Position numbers and translations under genes: made by a program. Source: Tricholomella constricta (taxonomy: Eukaryota > Basidiomycota > Agaricomycetes > Agaricales > Lyophyllaceae). Taken from it: a stretch of 64,000 bases of DNA. Location of the stretch: NCBI GenBank assembly GCA_013368375.1, contig JAACJP010000019.1, positions 620,001 through 684,000 of the forward strand, written 5' to 3'. Positions 42,888 to 55,480 of the stretch are shown in pieces; the first letter of the stretch is position 1, and the number at the start of each line of letters is the position of its first letter. The notes beneath the pieces were generated by a model. That model was not told the DNA's origin. It saw nothing but the letters and a program-made list of their open reading frames with translations, and did not search any database.

Positions 42888-44639
42888 TCAGAACTTGCCC
42901 ATCGCCAAGACGCGGTACAGCGCATTCGCTTCCTCGAGCCTTGCGTTGCGAAGAGCAAAATGCATCATCTCTGCCGAGTCCGTGTCCGCCGCGGGGTCAA
43001 CAATACCCAGCTTGATGAGTGAGTGGTAGAACCGGCATAGCTACATGAAACCCATCAGCATCATAATTTCATCACAACTTTGCAGGTAAGCACATGCGGA
43101 AAGGGAACTGACATTCTGCACGCCCTTCGTAAAGCGGTCATCGCTTATTAGTCCCTCCCGCTCCTCATTCTCCGCGTGTTCGAGCCAGTTGATGCACTCG
43201 TGGACGAAACGGCCGAGCACCTCGGCACGCACGAGACTTGCAACAGTGTACATGCCGCTGCCGACGGGAGTCTGGTCGCGTAAGAGGCGGCCGAGGAGGT
43301 CGAACGTCGCAAGTGTTGGTGGGAGGAACGGCAAAATGTCGAGGAAGGGCGAGGGGAGATTGTGCTGTGCCTGCTTGGCGCCGTCGAGGAGCCCGACGAA
43401 GAGCGGGTGAGCGAGGGGCGGGTTAAAGGCGATGATCGAGGTGAGGTCGAGCGAGGCGATCATGCCTGAGGCAGCGAGCTCGGGGATTAATGGGTTGAGG
43501 AGCTGTGTGGGAGGTTCAGCTTAGGACTGGCTGAACAGCGGGGATGAGGACTCACGCGTTGTTCTGAGAGGGTCAGGACACGCTCGCGGGCGACGAGGAG
43601 CAGCTTCATCGCTTGGGCGATTCGCTCGTTCTGCCTGTCCGCGGCGGGGGTGATTACCCGACGAGGAGGTTCATTGACTGAGAAGGCGTTGGAGCTGAAG
43701 TCAATGGAGGGGGAATGATCAGAGGAGGCCGATCTGAGCCTGTAGTTATCTTGCGTGTATGAGTAGTTAGCATCGTCTCTGTGAAAATTGGTCAACACCG
43801 CAATTGAGAGGAGGAGGACTGTTAGAAATAAAAGAGAAAAGGCCCAGGTGACGAGAAGCACAGCTGAGGTTAACAAGCACCATCGCTAATCCCGCTCCTC
43901 GCACTCATTCTATCTAATTAATCGGCAAGCCCCAAAAGCCACGGAGCCCCCAGGAACGTGAAAAAAGAGATAGGTAGGAGATACTCACAAGTCGAAAACA
44001 GTATTGTACATTTGATCATCGAGGTTTAAATTAGTTGCTCTAAGCTTTGGTGGCAGCGGCGATTGTGCCAGCGTGCTAGGAGAATAAGGTCCAATCTGAC
44101 GGCGAATTAGGTTACGCAGGACATGCGGCAACAGATACGCACATCGTTGCCATCACCCTTCAAGATTTTCCACAGAACCCACACCAGCTGCTCGTTTGGG
44201 CTGACTTCCCCTGCCTGGGCCACACTGACAGCCTTCTCGCGCTCCTTGAGAAATGTCACGAACAACACAGACTTAAATGGGTTGATGGCGATTGGATGGG
44301 GTGCGTAAAGCGAATACAGGAGAAAAGCGACCAAAATGCGCTGGGCGAGCTGGATAAGGCAGGCATCATTCATAAATGGGTATATATAGCTGTCAAGGAT
44401 CGATGACGGACCTCAGCAGGGGTATTTGGATCAAGCAGTGGCAACAACGCGTCTAGAGCCAGCTGAAAGCGCGATGTAGGCTGGACAATCTGGGTGTAGG
44501 CTTGCGCAGCCGTCGAGCACGGCAGCTTGTAAGCCCTTGTGAGAAGGTGTCTGACCGACGCGCGGACGGGATCGCCCATTGGGCTCATTGGAGGGGGGGG
44601 AGGAGGCATAGAGGACATGGGCGTAAGAAAAGATTGCAT
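42888..44639 (-). CDS. CCR4-NOT subunit 11 (CNOT11)-like protein
   Basis: A spliced gene from ATG 44639 to TGA 42888. Exons give a Pro-rich start (MSSMPPPPPPMSPMGDP), a helical N-terminal part, then HPIAINPFKSVLFVTFLKER and NEQLVWVLWKILKGDGNDV. After a Ser-rich stretch come NPPLAHPLFVGLLDG, the PFLDILPFLPPTLATFDLLG helices and a C-terminal part reading LCRFYHSLIKLGIVDP and EEANALYRVLAMGKF. The NPFKS block and the final helices match the CNOT11 (DUF2363) family, which joins the CCR4-NOT mRNA deadenylase complex. It appears complete. Confidence 0.75.
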
Positions 44640-45025
44640 GCTGGAGCCAGCTGAGCTCGAGCTCGCGAGGGTTGCTCGTCGACTACAGTGACCGTCAGGA
44701 GCAAAGCCGTAATCGATTTCCTTGTTTATTACACATCATCCCCACGTTCCACGGTCCGCCAAGTCATTGTTCCGGATGTATTCATTTTTGGGTTCTCGCT
44801 GTGGCTTGCAGACCAAAGCTGCCGTGCTATTGAAAAAAAGACATACAAAACATTTCCAAGGTTCATTTGTCTATCCCTGGAATACTACACTAGTGCAAGA
44901 TCATTAGAAGTCTAGATAAGCCTTTTCTGGAAAAAGTTCCTCGTAAAGTAGTTCCGCCGACCCCATTTCCGAGTCCGACTGCACTGAGAACGATTCACGA
45001 TTTACTTGAGCAACGAGTCTGAGTC

Positions 45026-46473
45026 TCAGAGAGAAATGGACTGACAATGAAATTCCTGCGTCACCTCTTTTCCTGACGCTTCTCGCCTCCAAAACAACGC
45101 CGCATGCTCCCAGTCTGACAAACAGATGGTCTTGAGAGATGGACGGTGCTCCTTTAAACGATCCTTGAACAAGAGATATTTTATCTTGGCTTCTGTATAG
45201 GTCGCAGCCGGCCAATCGATGATGAATTGCTCGATATTGGGAGGTAATACGTCAAAAGGAAAATTGAGAAACTAATCGTAAAACATCGATACGGATTGTT
45301 TGAGTCAAAAGACGGCCAAAGGATAGGAATTGCGTACGACTTGCTGCTGGAATATTGTATTCAGCACTCCTCTCACGTGGATGACCGTCAAGTTGGCAGA
45401 TAGCGAGAAGATCGAAGAGAGTAAGGAAGGGTGTAGAATTAACACATTGATTTTTAGATAAGTGAGGTTGCCCAAGTTAGTTTCGCAGGAGCGCAAAACG
45501 TCGCCTAAGATGAAAGCGTCGGGGGACAGTCCAACACCCAAATTCAACGATCGAAGCCCTTTGGCGATATCAGGTCGCAAAAGCTCGCAAGGGCCACAGT
45601 AGTGTGTCAACGGCGGAGGTGCCAGACACGGCATGAGTTTTTAGCAGCGGTCTTCCACCCATCATGATTTTCCCAACCGTGTCCAGTGATACACAGTTGT
45701 CGAAGTGACGGAAAACAATTTAAGATGATGAAAAAAATTTCCAGCAGCCTAGGGGGTAAAGAGGTCGATAGGCTGCGAACGTTCAGGAAACGGGGCAATC
45801 TTGTGAGGTCGCCAAAGAATGCAACGGAGGTAAGATCAGACGATACTGTCAGATCTTCGAGGGTATCTCGATCCATGAGATGTATCCATTTCTCCGTTCC
45901 GCTGTTAAAAAATTCTCTAGTAGAAAGGTTGTGTTGGAATTGGAGTGTGCGTGCACGGATAACTGGTAAGGACGTCACGTCACCAGCCGTCAGCTCACAG
46001 GAGATGAGGGTGATGTTGAGCATATTGGTGAATGATGCCAGTTGCGAGAGTGTTCTGTCATTGAAGTTTATAAATCGGCACTCGAGGCCTTGGAGGCGAG
46101 AGAACCGGGGGAGTAGCCTCAAGAACGCGTCAAGGAGGATATTGGGATCTGAGCTTTTCGCCGGGAATCCCACCCTGTATGGTCTGAGGATGCACCTCTT
46201 AACCCACCGAGCTACAGGCTGCGACGCGTAGAATTCCAGCTTCTCCACCTCATTCTCGATGTTCTGACCTGCGGGCGTGTACATTCGCATTCCCTTGATC
46301 AGCACAAAAAAGGAGTGGCGAAGTGTCAATGTTTGGAACAACAGCGGGGTGCTAATAACGCGAAAAGAGTGGCATGCGAGGGTTATTTTCCGAAGTTCAT
46401 CGGCTGGTATGTGGTTGAAGATTTCTTTCCAGAGTTCGGTTGGCAACGATACTGGCTTAGCTTCGATGCTCAT
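45026..46473 (-). CDS. F-box protein, possible one-base frameshift
   Basis: It begins MSIEAKPVSLPTELWKEIF, a standard F-box (residues 8-50, with ELRKITLACHSFRVISTPLLF), followed by Leu-rich repeats such as LQGLECRFINFND and LRQLCITGHGW. F-box proteins tie substrates to SCF ubiquitin ligases. Near 45635 the frame shifts by one base after AAKNS; the continuation reads PCLAPPPLTHYCGPCELLRPDIAKGLRSL-like repeats, with a last exon ending CQSISL at 45026. Either one base is missing (mutation or sequence error) or a small intron removes the joint. Many such F-box genes occur in mushroom genomes and they change fast. Confidence 0.7.
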
Positions 46474-47550
46474 TGTCGAGGCTAGCGGCAGTTTATCAGC
46501 AAGAGAATAGTATAGAACGATGCCGTCTCACCAAAACTACTAGTAAGACTGGCGGTCGTTCTTAAACACAATTGAGAAACAACGAACGTACGTTGTTGTG
46601 CCTGAAAGTTCGGCTGTTCCCGAAGACTCCGAATCAGTCTTGACGGGTATACCTTTTGAAACTCCTCCTCCTCCTCCTCCTATTGAGTCTCGAGCGGGCC
46701 AAGCGTGTGGACATTGGGGTTAGTGGAAATATACTCATACACAATCTCCAAAGTATATAGTCCGAGGCAAGTCTGACTTAGAGGACCCAGTGAATGAGTT
46801 TCCCAGATTACTTGAATGCAGTACATAACACTCATCTGCGAAACCATGCCTCGTAGAGTCGGTATCATTTTCATTTGCTAACATCTTCGACTGAGCGCGA
46901 GAGTATTCGTTAGACAACCACTCCAGTGCTTCAATTCGCGGGCCGATGCACCACTCATGGTAGGCGACTTATCGAGGTATGTTGAACACAGCAAATATGA
47001 AGAGCGTACAGCAGTGTTGTTGGGGGTGAAATCGAATTGGAAGGTGTTAGAAGAGCGGCGACAAACTTAATCGCGAAACCTACGACATGCGAGAGTTGCT
47101 TCTGTAAGTGCAGCTGCGATGTGCCCAAAGATCCCATTCACAGGACGCCACTGTGAGCTTCTGAATGCATGTCGATGACCACTGCAGGCTTTGTCCGATG
47201 GTGTGGATGATACCATAATATTTGCATCGAATCGTACATTACCGTTAAGTGTCAATGAGGGAGAACAGGAACAGATTTGTATGAACAAAAGAGGCGGACA
47301 CAATGAAAGAGACAAGAAAGGGAAGGTTTCCGTGTCAAGAGATCAGGGGAGCGAATGATACACAGCTGAAGGAAACAGTGAAGGAAACTGAAAAATAAGG
47401 AAGGGAAAAAGCGGACCCGTCATAGTCTAAAAACTATAACAGATAATTCCAAGAGTCCCCCGATCAGATATGTGGTGTGCAGGGAAGTAGAAATAAGCCC
47501 AAACGGACGAAGGTAAGCGCACACCGACCGGCGCACATAAATCATCCGGT
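46474..47550. other. Gap between F-box and kinase genes; no gene seen
   Basis: Contains a CCT trinucleotide run (about 46663-46680). The remaining frames are short and unsupported. Confidence 0.45.
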
Positions 47551-50500
47551 TCATGAGCCTTGCTTCGCCTTAAATCGCAACAAGGGGGCAAGGCCTGACA
47601 GAGCGCACGCCTTCTTCAGGAACTCGTGCTGTGTCACAACGTAGCCATTAGCGCTCGCCCACAAAATGAAGGAAAAAAACCCCACCTCAAGAAGCTCGTT
47701 CGCTGTCGCTCGACTGCTAACATCCACGCACAGACACACCGCCAAGAAGCCCTTCAACTCCCGACTCAGCGCCTCAGGCTTCTTCAGCGTCGGCGTCCCG
47801 TTCGTTGCAATGAGGTACAACGCCTTCAATGGCTCCTCATCGAGATACGGCGGCTCGTTCTCAATCATCTCAATCGCCATGATTCCGAGCGACCAGATGT
47901 CAACCTTCGCGCCGTACTCCTTCTGCTTCACGACCTCGGGCGCCATCCAATATGGTGTCCCCACCATCGTCGCGCGCTTCGACTTCTGGTCTGTCAGCTT
48001 CGCGCAGAAACCAAAATCGGCTGAAGGAAAGCGAAACATGTTCAGTGTTGATGGATAAGAAGAAAGCGAAGGTGACTTACTGATTTTGACACGGCCAAAG
48101 GAATCGAGCAAGACATTATCGGATTTAATATCACGGTGGATGATGCTCTGGCTGTGTAGATGGCCCAAACCTTTGCAAGTCTGATCGCAATCGAATCAAC
48201 CTCCTCTCTCGACCACAGGGATCAAAACGAACGCACCTCGAAGCAGATACTCGAGATCTGATCCTCCTCGAGTGTGTTATTCTCGATAATATCCGTCAAA
48301 GCGCCGCCCTCCATGTACTCCATGACTACCCACAGCTCGTTGTTCTTCACGAGATATGACTCCAGGAAATTGACAATGTTGGGGTGCTGCGACTCTTTCA
48401 TCACCAGAATCTCGTTTACAATCAGCTCCTTCCGTGGCTGGTGCGACAAGTCCATCTCTTTGATCGCCACCTTCTTCCCTGTCGCCAACGTCTTGGCAAC
48501 ATATACATGCCCAGAAGCTCTGTAAAGCAATACAGAGAACCACTATCAGCGTCCAACTCCCAGCTGCTGCAAACGCAGATGAGAACGTCCGAAGCACCAA
48601 GCGGACCCGCATAAAAAGCAGGGAAGGCAGGCAAGGAACGAAATAAAGCACTCACCCTTGCCCAACCTTCTTGATCTTACTATAAATAAGCTTCGGGTCC
48701 TCATCAGCCACAACCTGCCTCAACTTCTCCATAATCTGCACTTCCGTCATCGTGCTAATCCTCTTCTCCTTCGGCTTCTCCAGCGCTGCTGCAGCAGCCG
48801 CCACGCTCCCCGCACCCGCTGCAGGCTTGGGCTTCTCCTCCGCCTGGATCTGGATCTTCTTCGTTGGTTGCAATGGCTTAACGGGCGGCGGGCCTACAGT
48901 AGCGCCTGCTGCACCCCCGGCGGGCTGCGACGCGGATGTGGTGCTTGCGGGTGAGGATTTTGAGGGCACACCGAGCGGTGGCCGCGGGAGCTCGCCGCGC
49001 GACGGCGACACTTGCGCTTGTTGCTGTTGTAGTGTCTGCTGTTCCCGCTCCCTGTCCCGTTCCCTATCCCTGTCCCGCTCTCTGTCCCGCTCCCGTTCCC
49101 GCTCGCGCTCACGTTCACGCTGGTGATCTCTCGGCGGCTGCGGCAGTTGTGGCCTCTGTCCCTGCTGCATCCCCGGTGCCCCCGCCAACGACTCCTTCCT
49201 CTGCGGCAGCGCGCTCGTCGTACTCGTCGGGGTAGCCGTAGGGCCATGCGCAGGTTTCCGCGCGCCAAGCTCCGCCGTGGAGGGCAGATGCTCGGTTTTG
49301 ACTGCTCCTGCTAAAGGGGGCGCCGGCGCGGGACGGCCCGCAGCAAGCAGTGGCCGCGCGGGTGCAGGACGCAATGCAGATGGGCCGCTGCCCGCTGGGG
49401 GTGGTGGTCTGGGCCCGCCCTGGCCGCCGGCGGCGGTGGCGTGCGCGACGTGTGAGCCGTTAACGAGCTCGGCGGCGAGGGCAGCGGCGGAGGCGAGGTT
49501 GTCACTATCGCCGTTGAGGCCGGGCGAAGCGCTGTCTTGGCGTTTGTTCATCGGACGCGCGCCGATGAGACCGGTAGTGGATGACGATGCGCTTGGGGCG
49601 TTCAGCGGTGAATTGATTTTACCGATCCCGCCGAGGCCGGTGCCTGCGTTGAAGCGGGCTGGTGCACCTACGCAGACAGAGTGCATCAGGTTGATATGCG
49701 GTGTGTGTTGGGAGAGGGGGAAGGGGAAGAAGCAAAGAAGGCGTACCCATATCTTCCAGTTCACGCTTTTGATGATCTGTATAAAACTCGAGGACGTCGA
49801 GGACCGCTTGTGGATCTTTGGCATAGTCCTCCCGCGTGATAGCAGACTTGGTGAGAAGCTTACTCCACTGTTCTGGCATGCCCTGTCATTTGATGGATTC
49901 GTATGTGGGTCAGGTACCAAGGAGGAGGTGAATGCAATCGGACTTGCCGTAAAAGCACCGGAGACCGGATCGAAGCCAACATGAACTTTGTGTACAAAGT
50001 TCGTGGGATTACTGACGCCCATGAGGGGACTTCGCGAATAGACGTCGTCCTGCCAACCATACACCTCCTCGTCATTCTTCAGCGAAAGATAGTACCGCTT
50101 GTCTTTGGCCTCTAGCAGCAAACAGTACGGCTTCAAATCTGTGCGTTCAATGTTGGATATATCGCGGAGCATTATGACGGTTTGTTGCGGCGAGTGCTTT
50201 TGGAAAGAAGGCGTGGATCAGAACGAGGAAGACCAACGTGACGTTCGATCACGCCGATGAAGGACTTACTTCGGATTTATGTATTGTCAAGGTCTGTTCT
50301 TTGAGCACAAGCCATTTGAGCTTCCACATCCAACTCGCAAACGTGCCTTCCTCCTTGACGCTGACGGGCCCGCTCCGCACGATCTGCGAGTTGAACAACG
50401 CTTCCGAATTGCGATTGGGGGCGGGCGTGCCGCCGATACCAGTGTACGACGTGTTGTACGACGAGGTCGCCGAAGGCGACGATGGAGTGAAGGTGAACGA

Positions 50501-50644
50501 GGAGTTGTAACCAGAGTTGACGAGTGCCGCGTTAGTGTTGTACAAAGATGGCTGTGAGGAGCTATCGGTACCCCGCCGGTGAGGGGCCTGTGGCGCTGGG
50601 CGCGAAGGCGTCAGAGACGCCGCGGTGACCTGGTGGTACGACAT
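47551..50644 (-). CDS. cla4: Cla4-like p21-activated kinase (PH + CRIB + kinase)
   Basis: A spliced gene starting [13 protein letters not shown] (50644). Order of parts: a Ser/Thr-rich start, a PH domain (about residues 80-190, with [21 protein letters not shown] and [16 protein letters not shown]), and a CRIB motif ([17 protein letters not shown]) that binds Cdc42/Rac-GTP. A long linker rich in Pro, Ala and Arg/Glu repeats follows. The kinase has Gly loop [21 protein letters not shown] lysine, [30 protein letters not shown] and a tail ending [12 protein letters not shown] plus CRIB identifies the Cla4 branch rather than Ste20. It works in polarity, septins and pheromone or Cdc42 signalling. 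All catalytic motifs are intact. Confidence 0.92.
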
Positions 50645-51948
50645 AAGAATACAATCCTGCTATACAAATGCCACGGATGCGATGGGATGGATCTGAAGGT
50701 CCCTCTGTCTGCGCTGCAGCTGGGCGTATATGAGGTTGCTACGCGATCGAGCTGGGTATAGAGATCTGTTGGTGGGTCGTGGAATGTCGTGAGCTCGAGC
50801 TAAATAACGCTCGTCGTCGTCGTCGACGGTGACGGTGAGCAGAGAGTTGCGCTGAGACTGCCCACTGATGGTGGCACCAAACAAGACAGGACCTTGGGTA
50901 AGCACGATCGGATCTATCCGGCAGTGAGGGCATCGTCAAGGGGACGCCTCATATCTCTTCTTCTCAACGAAACCGATTGCATTAACGGGCTGGTCAAGTT
51001 CGTCAGCCTTACGGGGGCATCAAGGTTGCTTTCGCCTCGTTACATGTTTCACGCCGTGGAGGGAGTGTGCTCAAGGGCGGATGGACCTCTGGCTTAGCTT
51101 TGGTGCTATGAAAAGCTTGACAATAACAACGACTTGATAGGTTAGTACCTCCATGTGTCACCCAAAGTCAGCTGGCCGTCACTCAGGGTGCTTCAGAAAA
51201 GGGGCACCTCTTACTGATAGGCTAGAAAGGGCGGTGGGGCAAGAAGCGACAAACTCTGTAACTGGCTGACGGGCTTACGCACATGGGTGGCGGTAAAGCT
51301 TGATAAAGGGACGACTATTGATTCGTTGATGGCCGATACTGCCTTGAGGTGCAAGTGTAAATGAAGTGGGTCTGTTGAACAGACCCAACCCCATTCAACA
51401 CAAACGTTATACTACTTCACCAGGCTAATCAGATGTCAGAATCAATCAAACATGCACTAGTAGGAAACATAAGTACGAACTCGTTGATAGCCAGACCATT
51501 TGTTACGTGGGGATTCGGCCATGCCAGTATGCGAGCGTGGCTAATAATCATAATGGTGTACATCGACTGCAATCGACTCGTATATCAATTGGAATTTCGG
51601 GGAAGGCTCGGTGATCCAGAAACTAGCACAGGCGGAGAAGCTATAGAGGGGGGAGGCAGTTGAGGTAATGTTGTGTCCATAGTTGGTTACGATGACAAAG
51701 TGAAAAGCCATTGTCTAGAGGATAAGCGGAAAGACAGACGCAACGCAGAAGTACCCGCGCCGTCAACAGCGGCCTCCGTACGAGTCGGATGCTTTGTTGT
51801 GGCGGAGGATGTGAGGATACAAATGGAGGCAAAGCAGGCTTCGTGTCATCTGCAGTGGATTAGTGGTAATATATACATCGGATGGGTGTAATGATAGAAC
51901 AGATGTCGAGGCCTGTCCCGCTAGATATAATAAGCACGAAATAGTATA
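50645..51948. other. Kinase upstream region and gap; no gene seen
   Basis: GTCGTC-type repeat near 50812-50825. No supported exon. Confidence 0.45.
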
Positions 51949-52419
51949 TCACTTGTTTTTCGTAGCCCTACCGACAGCACGCCAATCTGTTAGACTTCAC
52001 ACGAGGCAGGATGAATATGGGTGTACGCACTTGTAATTGAACTTCTTCTTCGTATGTGAGAACTCCCCGAGCTTATGTCCCACCATGTCCTGCGTCACCA
52101 GCACCGGCACGTAATCTTTGCCATTGTGAACCATGAATCGGACACTAAGGCGAGCGAGCGAGTTTAGCCGCTGCGAAACTCCGCCCCGAGAACGAAGTGA
52201 CAAGCTCACCCGACAAAGTTCGGCAGAATTGTGCATGACCTGGCCTGTGTTTTAATCGCCATGTGGTTCGTGATGGCCTCTCGGAGGTTGGGGAACGCTA
52301 CGAAATAAGGACCTGAATGCGAGAGCCAGGTGAATTTAAATCGGAGAGCTGCAGATAAAAGAGCATGTACCTTTCCATGCTGACCGCCCGGACTTCTGCA
52401 AGAGCAGTGTTGGCCGCAT
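51949..52419 (-). CDS. Mitochondrial ribosomal protein uS19
   Basis: Small four-exon gene. It starts [16 protein letters not shown], then [14 protein letters not shown] and [28 protein letters not shown] and [19 protein letters not shown] last tiny exon gives ATKNK and TGA. The VGHKLGEF block is the uS19 signature and the short N-terminus suits the mitochondrial form (RSM19/MRPS19). It binds 16S-like rRNA in the head of the small subunit. The last exon was found by phase and by the common basic end of the family. Confidence 0.85.
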
Positions 52420-52630
52420 CTCTACAACGAGTGGCCAAACGTCTATAGAGCGACGAGACTTCTAAGAGAAACGTCAACTCAATAGTGCGCGACCGGTAAA
52501 TTTATCCAAGTCACGTGCGTCGTACAGATTTATGTAAGCGACCTCGCTTCGGTGACGTCTATCGTCGCCCACGATCCAAAAGGCTGGTGCTCATCGCCTG
52601 ACACCTTTAGCTGCCCATGAACTGGAAGGA

Positions 52631-53614
52631 ATGGCGTTCATGAAAGCTCCTCCTGCTACGGCCTCGCCCTCAGATCCTTTTACTACCCAATTTCGCAGTT
52701 TCTCTCAGACCGCCGAAGCAGCGATGCATGCGCCTCGTGCTGACTCGTTTACTGCGAGCCCCACGACGAGCTCGAGTAGTACCTCTACCACGAATAGACC
52801 TTTTTTCCAAGATCCGAGTAGTGTGACGCCCGTACCGACTCCAGACGGACCAGGCGTGAGTCATTCGCTCGCAAAGGTAAGTATGGGCTCACGACGTTGC
52901 CTCCAAGGCATAGCTGACAACCGCTCAATTATCATTCGCCGATGATTTATAGTCCGTGCTTGAATACGCCATTCTATCCGTCGGAGTAGTCCTTGTCGGA
53001 TGCCTACTTCTCAACAGGTACGTTCAGTACCCTATTACACGCACCAGCCCACGCACACATCCACTGGCACTCACTCACGGTCAACCACCTCCCACAGATA
53101 CACCCGGCTAAAACGCAACAACCAGCCCCTTTCTCGCTTCTTCTCTCGCACATCCCCAGCCTCTTCTTCCTCCTCCACCACCGCCCATCTTTCCTCCGCC
53201 CAACCGTCCCGCTTCCCACGCACAACCGGCCTCTTCGACGTGCCCCCATACCCGTACGCACACCGCACGCGCGCACATGATACTGACGTCGCGGGCCGCC
53301 GCCTCGGAGGACCCCTCAACTCGGACCACGATGGGTACATCGGCGACAAGGACGTGCTTCCTGCGTATGAGCATGCCGGCGGCCCGCCAAAGTATGGTGA
53401 GCTTGAGATGATGCCCATCAGATCACCGATTCCCGCTCTCAGTCCTACTGTGGGAGGGGCTGGCCGGGACGGAGGGGGCACTGGGGCTGAAGAAGTGCTT
53501 GCGCAGGCGCCATCTGATAATGCTGCTGCTGCACTTGCGAGGCCCGAGCCAGATCCTGATATCGAACGAGGGGACGCGGTTCCTACACCAGCTCCTGTGC
53601 ACGTGCGTGGGTGA
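52631..53614 (+). CDS. Single-pass membrane protein, unknown
   Basis: Three exons (52631-52876, 52953-53017, 53098-53614) give 275 aa in frame. The N-terminal 80 residues are Ser/Thr/Pro-rich and lack a signal peptide. One membrane segment follows (LEYAILSVGVVLVGCLLLNR, coded mostly by the middle exon), then a basic and Ser-rich region. The acidic, Pro-rich cytoplasm-like tail has AYEHAGGPPKYGE. No known domain was recognised. The first part starts 210 bp from the uS19 gene, divergently, so both may share a promoter region. Confidence 0.7.
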
Positions 53615-54764
53615 TCCACGACGTGATTCGGGGCTCCCTTTGGCATGGGAAGTGTGTCCGTTGGTGTGTCTCCTTCTGCTTCCTTGAAACGAACATTGGA
53701 TTGGGTTGTGGTAGGCTGGAATCATCTTCGGAATTCCTCCAGTCATCTCTCTTTTGGCACCTGAGGTCTTGGACATTCACCATTCATTTGGTCGTTGTAG
53801 GATACCCAGAGCGCCGATATCTAATACCTATTTTTACCATTTCTTTTGGAATCGTGTTTGTTGTATGTATCATTGTATGTACACTACTTGGATCGTCTCT
53901 TGTTCCTGAGCCGGACGAGGACGTCATCACCCACTAAGTAAACGACGGACTCGTATATAGCCGACGATTAACTCTCTTTATTGGCGGACGCGACTTCCTT
54001 AACCAACCGCATCGCAAACCGGCAAAGGGGAATAGCCATGTCGAAGTGCTTAATCCGTGCAACGATGGTGAAATATCAAGTAGCTTCTTTGGGCGCTTGC
54101 GTAAAGTATCCAGGCCCAATCAAGTCTAAAGGCTCGACGATGTGGGGCATCCAATCCCATGGTAAGTACTATGTATAGTATGTACTGGGCTCAGACTTGG
54201 CGATTGATCAGTCCGACGGACGTAATAACAAGGACCCACCTCGAAAACCTTCGGTCCGTTGAAGCGCACGTATACGTACTTGACTTCGTGCACTTACGGT
54301 AGGCACACTTGTGCGCAGCCGCCGCTAGGAACGCGAGGTATACAAAAAGAAGAACCCCGAGAGGTACGTCGCGTGGCTTGCCATCTGACCTCCTCATGTC
54401 ATGCGAAGCACACTCTCTGAGGACCGAGAAATTCTGGGCGTCGTCGTTCCTGCGAGCGACCGTTGATCCACTTCAGGTCCTACCAATCTCTGCTCACTGT
54501 CACAGATGGCTGAACTGGCAGGCACATTCATGATTGAACATTGTAGATAACGTATTCTCCAGCACGGTCGCGACCGGTACTGAATTGCAGTATCCACTGT
54601 TGATTAAGCGTTGTCATACGTTATATTGTGTCGAGTTCGTGGAACTAAGGTTGAAGGTCGCCGACGGTCCGGAATCCGAGATCAGCGGCGTCGCCAGTAA
54701 ATCCTCTATAATGACTTGTGGTACTAAATTCCCCCGACGTATCGAGAATGGATTCACACAGCGT
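53615..54764. other. Gap before peroxidase relic; no gene seen
   Basis: Short frames only. The upstream exons expected for the peroxidase relic were not recognised here. Confidence 0.45.
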
Positions 54765-55480
54765 CCTTTAGATTTGACGACGGAGAGTGCGGCGAGGACA
54801 CAAAATTGTGCAGTCCAAATATCCGATTGATCTTGACTGCCCATGACAGGCGAGAAAGTACACACGAGCACCATCCTTTCCAAGTTTCCTGCAGTGCTAT
54901 CGGGTTCTTCGGGGAACTCTTCAAGCAAGTCATTAAGTTGTCGGAGGATCTGGTTAAAGGAGAGGTAGCGCTGGTAAGGCATCAATCTACACGTGAATAG
55001 TTTAGGACTCAACTTCAGTCTAGACGGCGCAATCATGGTACTTCCCGAAATTCAGACAGCTTCCACAAGTCAACAGAAACAGGGATTCCAGATATCTTCA
55101 GCTGCCGGCAATGGAGTGAACGACGTTCACCATTGGCAAGCATGGAGTTTCCTTCGACAATTTGTGAGCCTAGCAATCAATCACGGTAGAATCACGATCG
55201 GAAATTGTCTATGATGTCCAATTCGCTGGCGCATTGCACCGGCGCCCATCGTTTAGAGTTCCTTACAGGCCACTTCAATTTCTCCCACCTTCTCTAAACC
55301 TCTTGGTACAAGGACCAAGTGATTCAGTCGCTAAAGTCGCATCTTCGCTGATGCCGGCGAGTCGCCGCAAAGGTGTCGCTAAATTGCGAATTCATGGTCA
55401 GCGATTTAGGATCTACTACAGTTGTGCCTCTATGTTAGCTTCGAAGTTCGCCTACCAATTACCAGGCGCTTGAAGAAGTG
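54765..55480 (+). pseudogene. Decayed class II peroxidase copy
   Basis: Sequence blocks match the intact peroxidase at 57270-59160 in the same order: the exon with the FDGGECG part (54771 on), the GEEAHE exon start after GACAG (54848), and a part matching AFHDAIGF (about 54890-54920). Then come a block like the ATGGTTCAATCATGG exon (about 55022) and the long [14 protein letters not shown]...LEF region (about 55130-55350). Frames are broken by many changes and introns are scrambled. The first two exons and the C-terminal half are not recognisable. It is an old tandem duplicate. Confidence 0.75.

Noticed and set aside
48658..49268. Plus-strand frames across the kinase linker
   Set aside because: Shadows of the Arg/Glu and Pro/Ala repeats in cla4.
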